Source: Dicaeum eximium (taxonomy: Eukaryota; Chordata; Aves; Passeriformes; Dicaeidae). Taken from it: a DNA stretch of 64,000 nt. The notes under the pieces were generated by a model. That model was not told where the DNA came from. It did not search any database and saw only the letters and a program-made list of their open reading frames with translations. Positions 47,401-59,780 of the stretch are shown piece after piece. Both the position numbers and the translations under genes were made by a program. The first letter of the stretch is position 1; every line of letters starts with the position of its first letter. The stretch lies in assembly GCA_013396995.1 (NCBI GenBank), contig VWZP01002663.1, positions 1 to 64,000 on the forward strand, read 5' to 3'.

Positions 47401-50400
47401 GGATTTCCCAGGCTCAGACAGTTTTTGGATGACCTCTCTGCCCAGCTCTCTGGCCTGTGGTGTATCTGCATCTCAGCTAGAACAGGGTTGGCTGAGGTCT
47501 TTGCTTGCATTTGAAGACAACCTATCCCCACCTTATCTGGGGACTTGCTTTCTTCTAGGTTGGCTGAGTTCAGGAGGCAGCTTCAGATCAGCTGTAATGT
47601 GACAACACAGTCATAGAGAGAAATCACGAAAGGGTCAGAAGAAAGAATGCAGAAGNCTCTGAGCTGAATCCAAAGAGGAAATATGCTTTTTGAAAAATGC
47701 ATGCTCTGCGTTTTAGAAAGACAAACAAGAAGCTTCCTTGCCTTCAAGGGCAAAATCACTCTTGCTTTGCTCTCCTACTGCTTGGGCTCCCTGGCTGTGC
47801 GACAGCTTCCGCTGCCTGCAGGCAACATCAGCTCACAAGGTGCTTTCTTCCTTATTCACCAGTTTGTCTCTTTCTCAGGCAAAGTAATGCCTTTGCAGCG
47901 TGATGCCACCTATAAACAAATATCCTAAACTATGCTGCAGCTATTGTAACCTTTTCTGTTATGGTCTGAATATGAAAGAGCTCTAGAAGCCTCATGCCCC
48001 TTCTACCACAGCTTGTGTCTCCTGCTTTTTCTCCCCTCTCTGATGAAAGGCCTGGCTGACCTCCCACTTCCTCCCCAGCTTCCTCCTCCGCAACTCCCAC
48101 CGGCCTCCTTAACGTCCAGCAGCCAGAAGCCTGCAGTCGCACGGCTGCACACACCCCAGCCCACCCTGTGCGCTGGATCCTACTTCACCCACCCCCACAG
48201 GCAGCTCCAGATCCTCATCCCCTTCAGATGGTTCCTATCACACTCTGCTCAGGCCATCTTCCTAGTCACCCAGTCTCCCAAAATGAAAACTATGCTAAGT
48301 TTAACAGGCTGAACAATTTCTCAGCTCAAGAGATGTAACACAAACTCTTTCCGCAGGAAAGACAGACTGTTACACATACAGCTGGTTTGAAACTGAATTT
48401 CACCTCTTCATTTTAGAAAGCTGCCGAGAAGTTTCCTTGCATTTGAGGGTGAAGTTATACTCCTGGAACTGAACTATTGCCAAGGTACTGCAGCAGCTCC
48501 TGATGGAGGAACCCTCCAAGCCAACAAGAAGGAAAAAGCAGAAGACACGGACAGTTGATACATGGGCTCGTGGGCTGGAGACAGACATGCAACACAACAC
48601 TGTGGGTCATCAGCAAACAGCCATGAGTTTGAAATGGCTGCCCTTTTTACAGGGGCTTTGGATTTCCCAGGCTCAGACAGTTTTTGGATGACCTCTCTGC
48701 CCAGCTCTCTGGCCTGTGGTGTATCTGCATCTCAGCTAGAACAGGGTTGGCTGAGGTCTTTGCTTGCATTTGAAGACAACCTATCCCCACCTTATCTGGG
48801 GACTTGCTTTCTTCTAGGTTGGCTGAGTTCAGGAGGCAGCTTCAGATCAGCTGTAATGTGACAACACAGTCATAGAGAGAAATCACGAAAGGGTCAGAAG
48901 AAAGAATGCAGAAGAGCTCCTGAGATACCTGAGAAGAGAAAGTACTGTGGAAGAGCTAGCATTACTTGGGACTGAGCAGGGCAACAGGGGATAAAACAAA
49001 CCTCTCAGACCTTGGAAAAGAAGAAGCTGAGTCATTCCCCAGCAATGCTGGAGGAGAAACTGCTGGGGTGACAGAGAGAGGCCAGCAGCTCCAGCATCTG
49101 GGCCCAAGCAGACAGACTTCAACTAAGCATCCATGGAAACTTACTGCTCTCTGGCCTGCCTGCAGCAACCTTTGAAAACACAAACCTCTGCTTTGGCAGA
49201 CTGGACATCTACCTGTTAGAGATGCAACTGCCAGTGGCAGAGCCAGCTAAGCCACACAACAGCAAAATGCAGCCATGCATTCACCTAAATGAACCAGAGA
49301 CACTCCCTGGTGTGCACCTGGGACACAGCTCGTCTGCCGGCAGATGCAACCAAATTTTTACATGCTTTTATTCTGCATGCTTCTGTCAAGCCCTGTTAGA
49401 GCTAGGAGACAGTGGATTGTGAATAGAGGAAGAGATGAGAAGGGGGTGACCCATGAGAGGCCTCTCAGATGAAGCCATCAGCATCCTGGAAAGATTTTAG
49501 AGAAGAGGGACTATTTTTATCCTCTTTTGGTAAATCTTCCTCGCAAGACAGCCCTGCTCCAACACAGCAAAACAGAAGTAAAAGGAACTGAACTACCAAA
49601 CCCATTAGCCTTCCTGACATGTCAGCTCCATTTCCCCATTGCTCTCCCCAAAGCCTTTGCAGGCATGTGATGTCAAGCTCCCCACAAAAAGCCACAGGGG
49701 CTTGCTCAAGTTCTGTGGTTGATAGAATACTGGTGCAGGTAATTTAGCTTCCTCCCCGTGGGGTGCAGCCAGGGTGCTGCTGGTGCGTTGTGGCTCCGCG
49801 CAAGTCAGGCAGACATGCTGGCTGTGGGGAAGGGGTTGTGTCAGCCCAGCCATGGCAGAGGCCAAAAAAGGAAGCCAAGTTGTTGATTATGAACTTCATA
49901 AAGGAAACTATCAGAGATGAAAGCCAGACTTGGTTCAGGCTCTGTCCTAAGATCTCCCCACCCTCCTTTGAGGCTAGGTTATGTTTATATGATATTACTT
50001 AGCAACAAAGTGAAGCACACAAGCCCAAATAAGACTTGTAAATACATATGCACCTGCACTATAGACATACTAAGATATGTCAGTACCAGATCACCAATTA
50101 TTAATTTCCTATAGCTACATGATTACTGTGAAATTTTACTTTGAATTAATTCTTGTCAGTTACCATGCAGTAATATCTCTTCTGCAGCCTCTGCATGTCA
50201 AGTGATTCACAGACTAAAAGCAGAATACTGTCCCTAAAAAGACATACAAATGAAAGTCTGCCTGGTCTTCTTGCTGCTGGGTAGTAATTATCTATTCAAT
50301 TACATGTCTCCATTCTCTGCACTCTCTAATGCAGAGAAAAGGTGCTTATCCAGATTAAACAATCTTCAAACATCTCCAAAACCAGGACTACTGACTACTG

Positions 50401-53400
50401 TTTCTACAGCTGCAGAATGAAAGGCACTGCAGTCTCAAAGCAAAGTGGTAGAAGTTCTTGCTCTATAATAAAGGAATTACAGGAGTTTAAACAAGAGCCA
50501 TATTTTCTTCCTTTATGGCCTTGTATTGCTCATTTTCTGCCACAAAAATAATTTTAAAACCCCTATGGTCCAGATATGTGTATGGCTTCCTCCTGTTGAT
50601 CTAAATGACAGTTTGCACATTTGTCCAAGGGCCAAAACAGAGGAGATGTTGCTTTCTGTTCTGTAATTTCACCGTAGGCATCATCCACAACTGATCTTGC
50701 TAGACGGGAAAGATATATCCGGAGTCTGTTATTGTTTTGTCATGATGGATTCCAGGAATAAATTAGGTTGTTGTATGTTTTTAATTATATTAAATCTCTA
50801 CTGCAAAGATATAGAGATTTTGAATGAGATTAAGTCTGCAAGATCCTGAGTTCCTGCAGATGATGCTACCATGTGTGCATCTCATGTTTGAAAAGGAGAT
50901 GTTTGACATACTTGCAAATATTGTACTGATATAGGCTAATTAATAAAATTATTTTGTAAATTCTTCGTGTAAATGCTTCTTGTATGCTTGAAAAACATAA
51001 TTGTTCACCTTAGAAAGAATGATGCTATGCTTAAAATTATTAAGGCAGGGCTATAAACTTGTTCTCTGGTCAGGGAATTAATTTATCTATCTATAATATC
51101 TATCTGTCTATAATTCCTGTCTGAATTAGCCATGCTGACAACTGTCCCTCTTGAGCAACTTGCTTAAGCATTTTTCGGAACTCAGGAACTGAGAAAGTTT
51201 AAATTAGCAGCCATCATTAGTCAAAAGGAAAATAACTGCAACTAAGTAAGCAGATGCTGTAATACTACTGGCACAAAAGTAGCAATGGACCCAATAAAAT
51301 TAATCTTGAGAAAACGAGCTGTGAGCCACGAGATGCCTGGCTGTAAATACTGGCAGCAACGTTTCAGTAAGGTGACCTTTCTCTTACCCAGTTTCATGCT
51401 GCGTCATTTATCTGAACTGTAAGAAGGGAAGTGCTTTTATGCTCAGTACAGCTCAAGGAGGACTGATCTATGCCCTAACACATAAGAAATGGTTTGTCAA
51501 CTGTACTTTCAATGTTTTAGGCTGCAAATCCCATTATGGGTACAGCTGGATTGATAATAAAACATAAGAGTGTCTTAGCATGCATGCATGGTCTCCAGAA
51601 CACTATTCTAAAATACAAGTACCTTCTACCTGCTAATCCTAGGTGATAGACTAGGTATTTTGAGATGGTATCAGAATTGTAAGTTAAGTTATCTTTTCAA
51701 AAGACCCAAATCTGACATGCCAAAGGTCTGTTTATGCTGCTAAGCAATCTCCCCTGTACAAATACCCCTCCAGAAGAAAACAAGTAATAATTGCATCTCC
51801 TGGAAAAATAGTCATGGATTATTTCTGACGTATAGCGTAAGAAAGCAAGAAACTAACAACTTCCCCTGGGTTAATCTGCACTGCCAAGCTGCTTCCTTGT
51901 CACACTGCTTCTGGCAAATTCTGTACACCAGGAGTGACCACAGCAAAACCTAACATGTTCATCTGAAGGAGCTGATATGCTAATTCTATGCCATCATATG
52001 AACAGAAGCATCTTTAGCCAATCTAGGGATATAATTCTGCTGCAGAAGCACAAACCTTACATTGTGGGTGACAGGAAATAAGTGTTATGCTTCCATACTG
52101 AAGATGAATGAAGTAGCCAATGGTGAGAGCCACCATGGTAGTGCTTCAGGAGCCAGTATTAGCCAGTCCCTGGCATGTAACGCTGGCTCTGGAGGGATGC
52201 AGCAGGCAGTCAAGTCAGTTTTCACCTACTTCTCCATGTGTATTTAGAATAAGATTATGTTAGGTCTCAACTAAGCAAACAAAACCATCCAGCTTCAGAT
52301 AAAGGTCTGAATATCTATCATTACATGTCCTGTTCAGATATAGACATCACAGACATGTTTGGCCACCTCAGTGGAGGTAGGAAGGGGGAAAGCTGGATTC
52401 ACATTTCAAGCAAAACAAGTTAAATCCTAATTTTTGTTGTGATTAAATAATTTTGTGAATTGAAAACATCTGCTTAAGTGCCCCACTGAGATAGAAAGAG
52501 GAGGGGACCCTGCTCATTCCCTCCCTCCTCACAGGTCTCTGAGGGCTGCCAGAGGCAGGGCAGAAGACCACTCTCCTCCTCCAGATGACCACACACACAC
52601 AGAGCACAAAAGATGAAAACCTGTGTATGAGACAGATTTTCCCCATGGCCCAGTGACAAGTACAGAAAAACAAATACTTCTCTAACTAAGTTTGTCCAGG
52701 GTTGGTTTACTAACAATCATTTAATCTCTGTAAAATCTATGGGTTTAAGCAGAAACACCAAATCTCTAGAACAAATTCATCTTTTCAGGCAAAGCACGGC
52801 CGATCCTTGAACAGTGAAAAGAGTAGTTCACTGGGCTGTGTAACTGCAGCTGAACAATAAGCTGGCTAAAGGAAAGGTTTATCTCAAGGTATCACTTGTC
52901 AGGCTCACAGCTTTGAAGGAGGCTGCTTAGCATGAAATGCTGGAGGAACTGGGTGTGTGGCTATAACCAGTTCTTAGCCCTGGGGTGGTTTTTACTCTCA
53001 CTGCAGTCATGAAGCCATTGAGACACTAAGGGAACTGCCTTCGGTCTATGGAAAAGTTACTAAAGTAGCGAGAGTGAGATAGACTGCCTTAATATGAGCA
53101 TTAACTTTGTTCTCTGCTGGTAGCAAAGGAGAGAAGTTTTTGTAACTGAAAGAAATTCAAACAGAGGAAAAAGAAAATGAACAGCAAACAAAAGCAACAC
53201 TGGTCAGTTCGTTTTGGCACACATTAGGCTGCAATTCTGCTGCCAATGTCAATGTATTACATGCTGTGTAGCTATAAATTTCAGTTATGTTTGAACAAAC
53301 ACCAGCATATAGAATTGCTTTGGGTCTGCCTAATGCAGTCTGTCTGCCTTAGGCAGACCTTCAGGCAGGCCAGAATTCCTATGTTTCTTCATCTGAATTA

Positions 53401-53871
53401 CCCCAAAATTAAAAGTTTAGTTGCCTTCAAAGTGCACTTACCTGCAATCCCTTGTAGCAGCCCACAGACATTAAAAATGCTTTTCTTCATAATACTCTGC
53501 ACACACATAGTAAAGACAGACACAAATGCCACGGTGCAGAGAATCATGATTCCCATGGCTAGGAAAATAGCGGTTGCCTGCCAGAACCCACTGGCAATCT
53601 CACTGAAGTTTTCAGCGTAAGGACCACAAAGCGTGTCTCGTCTGGAGAACTGCATGTGGGAGATCCTGGTGCAGCGCCCGTAGATGCCCAGCGTTGGACG
53701 GTAGGGCTCCTGGGATCCCCCCGTCCTGTCGTCCCCCTCCTCGGAGCTCGACGGCTTTGCTTTGCCAATCAGCCAGTCCGCGCTCATGAAGGCGATGAGC
53801 TCCGCAAAAGCCACCACGATACTCAGGAGAGTCCACAGCATCGACCGGCACGTTACAATGACATGACACAT
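38198..53871 (-). CDS. LHFPL2: LHFPL2, LHFPL tetraspan subfamily member 2 (complete)
   Basis: LHFPL2 is a four-pass membrane protein of the claudin-like LHFP family. A mouse missense mutation in it disturbs development of the lower reproductive tract, but its molecular partner is unclear. Joining 53871-53442 and 38454-38198 on the minus strand gives 228 codons and TAA, the same length as human LHFPL2 and nearly identical outside one loop. Spans are at about 11-31, 98-124, 131-155 and 181-203. The first extracellular loop has SADWLIG, a variable acidic Ser/Gly stretch (38-54), the DTLCGPY motif (79-85) and an NFS glycosylation sequon at 88-90. The C-terminus is the conserved cytosolic EEIEEGKNLICLL. 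The start is supported by an in-frame TGA 24 bases upstream of the ATG and by the conserved MCHVIVTCRSMLW. The two coding exons are about 15 kb apart. Confidence 0.97.
38869..38869. other. Single ambiguous base N
   Basis: One N in the LHFPL2 intron (context tttagct-N-cactcac). It has no visible effect on any feature. Confidence 0.99.
46398..47655. repeat. Tandem duplication, copy 1 (1258 bp)
   Basis: This copy matches 47657-48914 with a constant offset of 1259, apparently without a mismatch; all short open frames inside recur with identical translations. It ends at the single N at 47656. It is unlikely to be a true duplication of the genome. Confidence 0.95.
47656..47656. other. Single N at the joint of the tandem copies
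   Basis: One unknown base exactly between the end of copy 1 (gcagaag) and the start of copy 2 (ctctgagctg). This is the mark of two contigs joined without merging their overlap. Confidence 0.97.
47657..48914. repeat. Tandem duplication, copy 2 (1258 bp)
   Basis: Copy 2 runs smoothly into unique intron sequence at 48915 (agctcctgag), whereas copy 1 is preceded by unique sequence at 46397. Together they behave like the overlapping ends of two contigs. Confidence 0.95.
53442..53871 (-). CDS. LHFPL2: LHFPL2 first coding exon, residues 1-143 and split Gly144
   Basis: 430 nt from the ATG to the donor (GCAG then gtaag on the minus strand). It covers span 1, the first extracellular loop, span 2 and the start of span 3 (NVCGLLQGIA). 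The loop part at 53690-53820 is markedly GC-rich and encodes the only poorly conserved stretch, KPSSSEEGDDRTGGSQEP. Confidence 0.97.
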
Positions 53872-54222
53872 ATTGATGTCCAGTGCTTGTGATCAGTGCA
53901 GCACACTTAAAATCCAGACACGAGGGAGAAAAAATTAAATTAAAAAAGGAAAAGGACCCTAAGAAAATCACTGTGGCTGCTCTGCCTACTTTCTCAACTC
54001 TCTCACAAAGGCCAAGATGAAGCTTCTCAGGAGAAAAAGTGAACAGCCTCAAGTTTTGCAAACGGTGCAATCATTTGCTCTCTGTGTTTAATTCCTCCTT
54101 TTTTCTTTCTGGGATGCTGAGCTCTGAAGTATGCTTTTCTTTCTTAACATTCATACTGGCACATGACACTGCAGGCTGGTGGGGGAGGCTACAAGGACTG
54201 CCCACGGTTTGACATCATACAC
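53872..54222 (-). other. LHFPL2: LHFPL2 5' UTR part of the ATG exon
   Basis: On the minus strand the exon probably begins after ttttctcttttcttgtag, a strong acceptor ending at 54223. The leader then runs 351 nt to the ATG at 53871. It contains four short upstream frames, each starting with ATG and ending before the main start. The first exon(s) and promoter must lie at higher coordinates, in or beyond the window. Confidence 0.6.
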
Positions 54223-56980
54223 CTACAAGAAAAGAGAAAACACATCAGCAGTGAGAAAGAAGTAATTTCCACCCCCACAACAAACTGAGATCTGGCACAG
54301 ATTCACATCAACATACAAAGCTCTAACAAGGGCTGGTCAAACAGAGCCTGCTGGAAACCTCCCTGATTTGCTGCAGCAGAGTAATTAATCTCCCCCCCAC
54401 TGCTGCCAATACTTACAATGTCTGCTGTGCCCTATCCCATGGTGGGTGTTTGTCAAACACTTAGCAAGCAAAGGTCTCAGTAACACCCAGCGGTCCCACC
54501 CACTCCTACCACCACACCCCCATCATCTTCTTCTGGTCCAGATTACCAAGGGTGCTGGCAGTCACCCAGCAAAATGTTTGGACATGTTTAAGCAGTTTCA
54601 CAGATGTGCAGCTCCTGCCTTCACTTCGGGGAGGCAGCACAGCCTGACTTTGGGACAAGGCTGAGCACAGCTCCACATGCCATGGGCACCTAGGTGCAAG
54701 GGGCAATGAAGGAACCTTGTACCAACCTTCTCGGTTCCTGCTGACTGCAGCTGAGCCAACCCCGCCTCAAGAAGAGGTGAACAAGATTAAGTTGCAGACA
54801 GCTCACCCTGTGATGTGGTGACCCCTTTGAAGCCTGGATTTTGCAAGGAGTGGTGCCTCCCTGGGTCTGGGATGAGGTTTGCACCAGTGTTTCAGGAAAC
54901 AATCTGCCTGCAGGTATGTCACACACATCATCTTGAACTGCTGCCAGCACTGGCAGCCTCTGGTGACTTACACCATTGTAAACAGGAACCTGTGGAAAAG
55001 CGCCCCAGTCACTGCCAAGGGGCCAAAAGCCCCAGTCAGAGGGGTTGCCAGTCAGCCTTGAGCTTCCTAACGCCCCTCAATTCCCGTCCTCCACAGCCCT
55101 GTGTATGCTGCAACTGCAGCAAAATATTCCCCAGGGCTTTCCCCAAGCCATTATACTGCCTTTCAACAGTGGCTGATGACATTCCCAGAGTTACACTTAT
55201 CTTAGTACAAGAGGCAGAGATCACTATACTTCCAACTCCTATCCAAATATCGGCCTCAAAATAACAAACAGGTCATCGCACACGCCTCTGCTCTTGAACT
55301 GAAACAGTGTTGCCTGAAAGCAGGGGTGGGAGCAGGAAATGCCCTCATGTTACCCCCTCTATGATGAGAATGTAGCACTTGGAAGTTTTCTTCACCAAAC
55401 CCCAAATACTGACACTGAACTGGAGGCAAGAGTAACGAACCAGATCTGGACCTCACTGCTGTGCTGCTGCAGTCACCAAATGCCAGAAAAACAGGCATCC
55501 CCAATACTTTTTTTAGGTTTGTCTTGGGGTTGGTGTTTAATATCTTAGGAGTTCTGAGTTGGGTGGCTGAATATTAGTCCCACTGAATGCAAAATGAAAC
55601 CTACACATGCAGCTTCACACATTCAGAATTTCATCCAGAAATTTCTACTCCCTTCTATATTAGACATAGTGAATCATCTGCAGGATTTCATCCAGCAATT
55701 TTTACTCCCCCCCTTACTAGTTGTAGTGAATTATCTAGATCTGCAGATTCCTTGTGTAAGAGGCTTAAAGCTGATGTGCCAACAACAGAATTTGTCTCCT
55801 GTAGTTCAGTGTTATGGCACTGCCTTGAAAAATGGCTTTTAGACATAGTGAGCAGTTCCTCTAATTTTCCATTTTGGGGGGGAAAAAGCATTAAGTTTTC
55901 AAGCAGCCTGACATACTAATGACTTGAATACACCCTTTGTAATAACAGAGATCTGAAGTGTCAGCCTGCCAAAGAAAGTTAATTTGCTCAGTATTTCCAC
56001 TTCAAATAATGATTGGAATGTAGGAAATGTCCACTACAAATCTATATTCTTCTGATGTCATCTGCATGATTAAAGAGAATTTTATTGAAAATGCCCTTAT
56101 TTTTTTAAAATATGCTCCAAAAAGTGCTAAGATCTGTATTTTTCTGCAAGATCTGCACCCATAAGAACCCCTCATCTTTGTAATTCCAGGATTTTCAGTG
56201 AGGCAGAAGGGACGTAAGAGCTGAACACCCCTAACGGCTGTTACTGTTGACTCTGTACTGCTGGATATAAAACATCATTTATTGAACACAGATGAAAACA
56301 AAGTTCATATTTACTTAGGTAGGTGGATATTCTAGGTGAACACTGGCAGCCATAAAAATATGTCACTGACAACAAACACGGGATGCTATACTAGAATAAA
56401 AGACCGAATCATGGGGTTCTTTCCCAACTGAAATGTAAGCACAATAAATTGCAGCAAAATTTTAAGACAGTATCTCCAGAGAAGTCACTACATGACCAAA
56501 ACAGCCAGTCTAAAGCTGACATGGAGATTGTGTCAAATCTCAGGAGCTCACTTCACTGTTGTGCAACTAAGAGAAACTTTGCAGCATCTAAAAGTGAGGT
56601 AGTAGATGTCATTGAGAACTACAATTCAACTGAAAATACTTTGGTTTTGAATAAAACCTGAATAAAAACAATTTGGCTTTTCCTAGGTAAGGAGTATTTT
56701 ATTCTGGTGCAAAACATACCAAGAGTCAATACACATACCAATGTACCCTTTTCCATGGGAGAATTTCTGCATAAGCTTTTTCCTACACTAGTGACGTGCT
56801 GAAAGGAGAGCACCATCACCTACAAGTCCTTTTTCTCAGACAGACAAAAACATACAAAGTAGGATGGCAAGCACAGACGAGGGGCAGAGACATTTCTTCC
56901 TGAGACTTAGTAAAGAAAGATTGCAGATGAAGTACTGAAGACAAGTTCCAGCTCAGTCACATTTATGTAGTTAACCTTTT

Positions 56981-57029
56981 CCTCCCAACAACCTCTTCCC
57001 CCTTCTCCTTCCAACAACCTCCTCCCCCC
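56981..57029. repeat. Imperfect direct repeat, pyrimidine-rich
   Basis: Two copies of roughly CCTCCCAACAACCTCTTCCCC at 56981-57002 and 57007-57029, differing at a few positions. This is probably a local slippage product. Confidence 0.7.
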
Positions 57030-59320
57030 TCTGGCTTTCCCAATGAACCTAACCATCTCTCATGTGGCTCCAACAATACGTTTGTGTTAGACATGGAAGC
57101 CTCTCCAGCTACAGGCTGTGCTAAATAATTGTGCTTCATAAAGCTTCACTCTGCTCACCCCCTGCTTTTTTTTTTCCTCCGTTTTTGCTCAGCAGAAACT
57201 CAAACCAGGCCCTTGCAAGGCTGAAAACTAGCTGTTTATTCTTCCTCTCAGTTTCCCATCCCTCAACAAGTTTTTTCCATGACAGAGCCGTATGTTCTTC
57301 ACAGCACGCCACTCAGCATCCACTTCTGACCGACTGTCAAAATATTTGCTTTGACAACCCAAATTCAAAATACACAATGGTTCTTTAACCCTTTTGGTAT
57401 TTACTCATTCAAAGTAATTGTTGCTGAAGAAGCAGGTTACAAGAAGTAGCCTCACCCCTTAGTCATTTGGGCCTCCCCCTATTTTTACTACTGCATTCAA
57501 TCACACTGTGTGGAAGGAGGCCATCCATGCTGGGAAACAGCCCTGCACAGCAAGTGCCCACATGAGCCACAGACCACAGCAGCATGAGGGTCTTGGCAGT
57601 GCCATTCTGGCCCACCACACAACCCACATTCCTTGTCTGGACAGCACAGCTCTTGGATGGGTCAAAACTAAACCTTCAGCCTCATTTACCCTGGCTACCA
57701 GAACCATGCTCATAGTCATGCTCTGCATTAAATGAAGTCTAACACAGTGAAAAGATGTCAACGAGAAAATCAGATTCTCAAAGCATCCACAGAGAGTAAG
57801 AGTTCTCAAATGCAAAATTCTTTTGTTTGTTTTAATCTGACAAATAAAGCCAACTTAAAACATTGCTAAAATTTTATTTCTCTTCAGATTCAATTTTGAC
57901 AACCAGATACACTGCCTCCAGTCGTACTTTCACATCTCTAGCTAGCACTATTCAACTGTTGCCTTTTACTATACAATATGTCCGTGTTCAAAGTATATAA
58001 TCAACATCTATTTTTCTGAACTAGATAAAGAAAAAAACTGTCTTCATTTTACTTACACTGCCAAAATCAGAAAGTGAGAAGCTTATCCAAATTATAATAT
58101 TTGAATTAAGGTTTTCATTTTGAAAATGTTGAGCTGCAGGGTTTTGCTTTGGCGTACCAGGCAGATAGAAAGGAACAGCTGCAAAGTACAAATTTGAGTC
58201 AATCACATACCATGGCTGTTTATTTTAAAAAGGTGTCCAACAAGCAGTGTACAAGAGAACCATAATTACCTTGCAGAACAGTGTTATGGCCAGTCCTTCA
58301 TGCTCCCCTTATGATTTAACTGAAGTCAGAGGTTTAGACTACAATTCAGCTTTTGCCCTTTCCAGCCTGGCTCTGTCAGCTCAAGAGTGAGAATAAATCA
58401 TTTTTAGATAAGTGGCTTTTGGCTTGGCTTAAGCAAACAGCTGAATGGAAGGCCACACAGACTGCTGAAGCCATCCCGGTTTATAAAATAAATCCAAGCC
58501 CAGTTAGACATTTTCTTCTAATGTTTGTTGGGGTCCAAAGTACAACTACATAGAGGAGTTTCTAAATCTGGTTTACCATACACAAGCTTGAGCATCTCAT
58601 AAACCAAGATGTGCAAATTTTGAAAGCCTGGGTTCTTCTTTCTCTGAAATGTTGTTCGTTAGCAGTATAAACTCTCTGAATATGCTTTGAACTACGAGAG
58701 TGGAAGTGGCTCCTATTTGTGTTGATGTTTACTCACTATTTAAAACAAACAGAAAGAGGCTCACACACTAAGACTCAATTACCTCAAGCTGACCCCCAGT
58801 CAGGTTGACATGAGCTCCCACTTTAAAAAGCTTCCACTCTTAAGGTGTTATTGGACGAGCAAACTATTCAATTGTGAGCTCACCCTGCCTGGTGGAGTGA
58901 GGCAGCCATCGAACCACCAAGGTAAGAGGGACTGCACTTCAGACAATGTGGTATGAGCACTAGAGATTGTTCATTTTCTGGGTAAGTGATAAATGTTGGT
59001 AAATAAACTCCTCCCACTCGGTCCTCTCAGCATTCTTACAGGAACTGCTGTTCAGAAGGAGATGGCAGGTTTCTGCCAACTTGCTTGCAGTCTTCAAAGT
59101 AGCAGAGCAGACAACAAGCAGCACTTGTCAGGAGACAGAAAGGTGCACCTCTGCATTTCTACCCTACACACTTAAAGGTGACTTGCAAATGTAAGAAGTA
59201 CATTCATCACACTCCTCTGTCACAAGAGAACAGCAACAAGGATTAGTACTTCAGGAAAGACCAGTTGTCCCAAATTATTTGGTGTAGGCTCTCTCTGCAG
59301 ACCACAAGGAGCTCTGGTGG

Positions 59321-59356
59321 CACTGCAGATAGTTTCTGCACTGCAGATGGTTTCTG
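59321..59356. repeat. 18-bp tandem duplication
   Basis: CACTGCAGATAGTTTCTG is followed at once by the same unit with A changed to G at position 11. A third partial unit (ataagcactgc) follows. Confidence 0.85.
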
Positions 59357-59679
59357 ATAAGCACTGCATATTCACCACAGGAAGCACCTGGACCAAGAAG
59401 AGGGAAGGACACTTCATTGTGTCTTTGTTTCATTTTCTAAATGTAGCACATTTCAAAGTGATCAAAAATATTAGTGTCAGATAACAAAGTGGAGAAGGTG
59501 CCCTAAAGCTGAAGTGGTCACAGCTTCAGACAAGTAGCTGAGAATAAGCAAAATATTCTCCATTCACCTACGTATTTTCATCAAATTATTGCCAAGCTAA
59601 ACAACATTCCAGAACAGAGCTTTTTACTTGAAGAACAAAGAGCAAAGTTTTGATTAGTCTCCACTGGTGAATTAAAGAG

Positions 59680-59780
59680 AGTGACTATTTGCATATCTCA
59701 TGAATATTTAACCATTATAAACCTGCACAGGCATATTAATGAGTGCATTATTCTGACAGGTGGCTGAAAACACATCAGAC
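59680..59780. promoter_or_regulatory. Possible enhancer-like AT-rich cluster
   Basis: Within about 100 bp there are ATTTGCATAT (octamer-like), CATGAATATT, CATTATAAA and CATATTAATGAG, words favoured by POU and homeodomain factors. Such clusters are common in conserved vertebrate enhancers but also arise by chance in AT-rich DNA. Confidence 0.2.

Larger units (their letters stand above)
38455..53441. other. LHFPL2 intron of about 15 kb
   Basis: This intron separates the two coding exons. It contains a 16-base A-run near 40993, single N positions at 38869 and 47656, and the exact tandem duplication at 46398-48914. No CR1 or other named repeat is recognised, and the many short open frames show no known protein. 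A near-palindrome GTCTGCCTTAGGCAGAC lies near 53341. About 1.26 kb of the length is probably artefactual. Confidence 0.75.

Noticed and set aside
46424..48861. Pairs of identical short open frames that might suggest a duplicated small gene
   Set aside because: They lie inside the exact tandem duplication and appear twice only because the DNA does. None has a recognisable domain.
53612..54070. 152-codon frame overlapping the LHFPL2 start on the minus strand
   Set aside because: It begins with TTG, not ATG, and is out of frame with the conserved LHFPL2 coding sequence. It is a shadow of the leader and first coding exon.
57501..57815. 104-codon minus-strand frame with hydrophobic stretches
   Set aside because: No conserved pattern, no splice context and no known family; hydrophobic runs arise easily on the complement of such sequence.
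59321..59356. Short tandem repeat considered as the start of a repeat array
   Set aside because: Only two full units and part of a third, with no spacers; this is ordinary slippage, not a CRISPR-like or satellite array.
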